Part shown: positions 22,722 through 64,000 of the stretch, piece by piece
Layout of the letters: each line of letters opens with the position of its first letter
How positions within the stretch are numbered: the first letter of the stretch is position 1
Assembly (NCBI RefSeq): GCF_001522545.3
Contig: NC_031770.1
Span: 33,690,015 to 33,754,014, forward strand
From: Parus major
Lineage: Eukaryota > Chordata > Aves > Passeriformes > Paridae
Reading direction: 5' to 3'
DNA: 64,000 nucleotides
Translations under genes and position numbers: made by a program
The notes under the pieces: generated by a model
Seen by the model: the letters and a program-made list of their open reading frames with translations, nothing else
What the model was told of the DNA's origin: nothing
Database searches by the model: none

Positions 22722-25700
22722 GTGAGCGCGGCGGGACCGGCAGCGCCGCCGCCGCCGCTGTGGGCGGGAGCCGCCGTGGGGTCGCGGTGTGTGGGAGTGG
22801 GTGTGTACGGGGGTCGGGGCCGCCGCCGCCGCGCCGGGGAAGGGCGGGGGCGGACTCGAAAAGTTCCTGCCGCGCCGGCGGGAGCGACCGCCGAGCCCGG
22901 CACGGGCCGTGCCCCGGGGGAGCGCGCACCGGCCCCCGCGGGGGGAAAGCGCCGCGGCGGCAGCTCCGCCCTGGGTGCCCCGGGGTGGGGGTGACGGGCC
23001 GAGGCCACATCATCTCCGGAGATGGTGCCGCGGGGGCGGGTCGCGCAGCGGGGATTTAAACCTGGGAGGGACGGGCGGGTGCCAGCGCCAGCCCGGACGG
23101 GGCTGCGTGACCCGCGGCAGGCAGGACGCGTCCCGCCGGTCCCGCCCGGCATCCGTGGCGGGGAGCTGCCGTCCTTCCCGGTGGGAACGGCCCATGCGGG
23201 GGTAAGAACTGCGAGTGAGGCCGCCTGGAGCGGGGCTCGACGTCCGCGGCTCGCCTCGCAGCGGGACGGAAGGGCGGGTTAAAGGCCAGGTGCTGGAGAA
23301 GCTGCCCGAGAGACGCTTGGTTTGGGGGCAGCAGGAACGGGAGGGACAGCGCTCCTGGGCGAGCGCAGGCTGCGAGCTGGGCAGCAGGGGACGGAGGTGG
23401 AGGGACTCGTCATAGCCCCTGTTCCTCTCTGCTTTTTGAGGTGTAGGTTTTTCTTTGCATAAATAAAAAAGGAGAACTGTAGACTGCATGTCAGTTTCAG
23501 CATACACTTATTTGATTTGATGTTTGGAAGAACTCTATACTCACTGCAAACTGAGCAGTTTCTATGGTTTTCCTTCTATAGAAAGATTCATTCTTTCCTA
23601 CCGAGTAACAAAAATAAACTTCTTCAAAGACTTGTATGCAAATACACATGGTATCAAAAGGCTTTGTCAATGCAAATGCATCGTGCTTTTGATAAATATA
23701 ATTAACGTTCTAATTAGGCAGTTGCAGGTGAGCTTTCACAGGGTATTTTCACTGTCTAAATTAAACTTGCCTGGCAGACTCATTAATTCTTTCACATCAT
23801 AAGGCTTTTCTGTTTTCTATTATGTTGGGGTTTTTTTGTAATTCAAATCTACCCCTAAGGCTTCGTATTTGCTGTCTCTGGTATCTGTGAAAGGTGAGGG
23901 TGAGGAGAGCAGTCTGTAGAAAATAAGAACAAGTCATCTTCAAGCAAACTTGAAGGCACTGTGAAGGTGCTTTCTTGAGAAAGGTCCTTAAATATTGCTG
24001 TTGCTTACTCTTCCTATTTATTACTTTCATCGTGTTTAGAGTGTTCTTTAAGGCAGAGCTTTCTTTTCAAGTGTCCTTGCTAAATGTCCAACAAGTCTTC
24101 TGTATTTGAAGGCAAGAGTTTCTAGATACCTGTGCTGAAAATCTAGAAGTATCAATCTGTTCTCTCTTCCAGAGCCCCCGTTAGGAATTTTTATCATAGT
24201 GCCAAGAGCTTATTTTCCTTCCAGTATTGCAAATTTTGTACTTCTCTTTCCTTATCTAGCTTTCAGAATGCAGTGGCAGTGGGGTTTTAAGCTATTACAC
24301 TGGTAAATACTAGGAGTGCATAGTGTATTAAATGGCCTGTTTTAGCAATACTCAGCCTTATTTCTGGGAAGGACAGCTTCTACTGTGTGCAGTAAGATGT
24401 GGCATTTCTCTTCTGGAATTTCACTGCAAGAGTAACACACTTTCTGAAATATTTTTTTTTTTTATGTAAGAGGAAGAAAAAATACATGAACCTACTGATT
24501 TTGGTATCCTGTATGGATCAATGCTCCTTAAAAACTGTTAGCAATATGCAGTATTTAGACTACTTTTGTGTCCATGGAAGACTTTTCCTGTGGAAGGCGT
24601 TGCATGGGGAATCTTGAAATTATTATTTTCGAACATTTCAGCTGCTCATGAAATGCTTGAAATATTTAATCAGGTAGCATAGCATCTTGTAACAAGTATC
24701 TCAAGCCCATGCTCATGAAATTACTTATTTTTAAAGGTTGTAGCAGACTTGCTTTTCTAATCAGATGTGTGAGTATTATTAAATGATTTAATTTTTTTCA
24801 AAAAAAATGCTCAGTTGTATGCTCTGCATATCTTCCTATAGTTGGAGTTTGTGCAAGTCATTCTTCAGTTTTCTTGAATAACAGTATTAAAATGATACCG
24901 AGTACATGCTGCTGCACAGAGTTTGAGTTTCTGTCTTGTATTTTTTTTTTGACATTTCTATGCATTTAATGAATTCCCTTCCCTACCCACCAGCTTCTCA
25001 ATATTGATGTACAGAGCAGTGTTCTACTGCTCCCTCCCCCTACCTTTTTTTGTTGTTTTCCTCGTAAGTGCTAAGTGCTTTGCTCTGCTAAACTATTGTT
25101 AATTAGAAGTTGCGGTAATATATTGGTCAGTGCGAGATCTGATTTTTCTTGTGTATCATACAGGGGGAAAACTGTTAAACTTAACTCAAAAGTATGAAAT
25201 GCTTCCAGTGCAACACACTTGAATAAAAGGAGCTGGTATCCTGCTGTGTAAAAGTAGATATGACATGGGTATGCGACTTCATGCATTTCATGTGAAATAA
25301 CAACTTTATCTTTTCCCATACAGGCAGAGTACAACATTTCAAAATGCTGGAGATTATCTGGGCAATGTTAGAGATTACGTTTAATGTGATTGTGTCTTCA
25401 GACATTCTGCTCCTCCATTTCATGAGCTAAAATATTTTATAAAAATGAAATTGGATATCTTCGTTGATCTTCAAGTTCACCGTGTCCTGTGAATTCAGAG
25501 AAGACTTTCTGAACGAGGAATAGATTCATCACATACGTGGACTTCTGTTGTTGCTCAAGGATACACTTTTTTTTTCATTGTAAAACGCTATCTGCATGAA
25601 GATGAGTCTTCATTTAAGATATGATCTGTGTAATTAGGTGAACAAGGATACTTTTAATGAATTATCAACTTCTATTTCCATCTGTTTCTCCAGCTTTTTT

Positions 25701-26000
25701 AATAAAAATGAAGGACAAGTATAAAACAGCAGAGCTGATGTGCTTCTGCGAGGCCTTTATGTAAGCCTCTGTGTCTGGATGTGGTGCTAAAGGACAGGCA
25801 ATCTGCTTTTGATCAGCTGATTGTAACTGCAGAAAAAGAACCTTTAATTTAAAGTAACTTGCAGCTGTAATTATTTTACTTTTTGGCTTGCACCGAATGA
25901 AAGGGAAATTTAAGTTTTACTGGTCAGGAGCATTTTACTGAACTAAGAAAGGGAAACTTTCATTTCAAACCAAGACCTGATAACGTATTTTACTTAAGAG
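22722..26000 (+). other. PRKD3: PRKD3 5' UTR intron, nothing else recognised
   Basis: After the CpG island ends at about 23410, the sequence is AT-rich without recognised repeats or exons. The acceptor feeding the ATG exon is unclear: candidate AGs end at 25998, 26012 and 26026, and none has a strong pyrimidine tract. Confidence 0.4.
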
Positions 26001-26041
26001 TTTGACTACTAGGGAGATCTCGGCAGAGCAAAGCAAGTCAG

Positions 26042-63089
<37,048 letters not shown>

Positions 63090-64000
63090 ACTGTTCATTA
63101 CGCTGAATTGCAGTAAAGAAGGATACGCCAGGCAGAAACTGAAGCTAAGTTTTGGAACAGCTATTGCTCTTTCCAAATGCTGTACACAGTTTGCTGTGTA
63201 AAGCCCCAGAGGATCCTGTATTGCCATGGGAATAGACTGTCATCTGCTTTTCTCCATCCCTGACTTGAACTCTGAGTGGTTACTGGACAATGGGATAAAA
63301 AGCCCTGTTGGGTAACGTTTCATCGAGCTGGGTGGCTACAAAGCCATTACTGAGGAGCAGCGTGTACAGACTGAATGGTTGGTGTTCTTCAAGGGCTTTT
63401 GTTTTTTTTTCATAGCCTATGCAGCAAGAGTTTTGTACTAGTTTTCTAATCCCTATTTACTAGGCCATAGAGGACTGTATTCTGTTGCTTAGATACATCT
63501 CCTGTTTCTCAAACTGTGGATGGTGAAGAGACTCCATAAAGAAATCAGTACAGAATACCTTGGCTAAAGCAAAACTGGGTGGTTTAGTTGAATACAGCTT
63601 CATAGATGAAGGAATGATTTGCTGCTGTTCAGACAGTTAAATATGTGTGTCTTGGCCCTAATTGAACTTTTTACAGATTGCAACAAAAAACACAAAAAAA
63701 AAGCCAAGAAAACCCCTGTAACTTCTTACATTCCTCTTGAAATGCTGGCTGACAGTCTGAGATGACAATCAAAGCTGTGCTAGGCTTTTGTCTGTTAAAA
63801 AAAGCAATAAGCCACAATAGTGTGCTACTGGGCAAGGCTGGCATGTCACTGTTACACACCTAAGGCATTTTGCCTTAAAACTACACAAGTAATGCAGAGA
63901 GAGCACACAAGACTTGATGTAGCATATTCTTTCACTCTGGAAGATCAGCTTCTAGCAGAAGGATGTAGAAAAATAGGGAAAAATACATGCAGCTTTATTC
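63090..64000 (+). other. PRKD3: PRKD3 3' UTR, partial (runs off the window)
   Basis: No AATAAA was seen between the stop and the window end; the nearest look-alike is AATAAG at about 63807. The UTR therefore probably continues beyond 64000. Confidence 0.7.

Larger units (their letters stand above)
22020..23410. promoter_or_regulatory. PRKD3: CpG island / PRKD3 promoter
   Basis: About 1.4 kb of very CpG-rich sequence upstream of PRKD3, with GC boxes, an NRF1-like 'ctgcgcctgcgcc' near 22488-22500 and a ZNF143-type site at 22594. The reading frames of up to 323 codons that run through it on both strands are composition artefacts: they overlap each other in several frames and show no domain. Confidence 0.85.

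Noticed and set aside
22042..23507. Long overlapping open frames (up to 323 codons) on both strands
   Set aside because: They lie in a CpG island where stop codons are rare, overlap in several frames and strands, and consist of Arg/Pro/Ala/Gly-rich sequence without domains.

Overview
The window is vertebrate nuclear DNA, almost certainly from a bird. It holds two complete intron-rich protein-coding genes, scattered CR1 LINE fragments with the avian-type 3' end (for example 54439-54600, opening 'cacagaattgttagggttgg'), a few older SINE-like remnants, and two CpG islands. No bacterial-style operon, CRISPR array, tRNA, rRNA or insertion sequence was seen. The genome assignment rests on the CR1 content, the compact introns and the gene pair; no species can be named from the window alone.

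Gene 1 is QPCT (glutaminyl-peptide cyclotransferase, glutaminyl cyclase) on the minus strand. Seven coding exons between 16186 (start) and 4150 (stop) join in frame to a 356-residue secretory-pathway zinc enzyme. Its metal ligands (D154, E197, H325), catalytic E196 and D243, and disulfide cysteines (C133, C159) are all present. Its first exon sits in a CpG island (about 15880-16640).

Gene 2 is PRKD3 (protein kinase D3) on the plus strand. Eighteen coding exons between 26042 and 63089 join in frame to exactly 890 residues, the length I recall for the human protein. The domain order is a ubiquitin-like N-terminal domain, two C1 zinc fingers, an acidic linker, a PH domain and a Ser/Thr kinase domain with activation-loop serines 731 and 735. 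A non-coding first exon probably lies in the larger CpG island at about 22020-23410, ending at a donor after 22721. The PRKD3 3' UTR runs off the right edge.

The two genes are arranged head to head and transcribed divergently, with CpG-island promoters about 6 kb apart. The same PRKD3-QPCT pairing is known in mammals. All internal coding-exon boundaries follow GT-AG, and no frameshift or premature stop was found in either gene. Layout: 1-3910 flank downstream of QPCT; 3911-16186 QPCT; 16640-22020 intergenic (CR1 tail, G-rich motif, purine tract); 22020-23410 PRKD3 promoter island; 22722 to about 26000 first intron; 26042-63089 PRKD3 coding region; 63090-64000 PRKD3 3' UTR.

No new biological system was found. 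The better leads are regulatory or evolutionary: loss of N-glycosylation sequons in this QPCT, a ZNF143-type promoter element, an antisense small ORF at the PRKD3 promoter, a CR1 fragment abutting a PRKD3 splice acceptor, and ancient SINE-like remnants.
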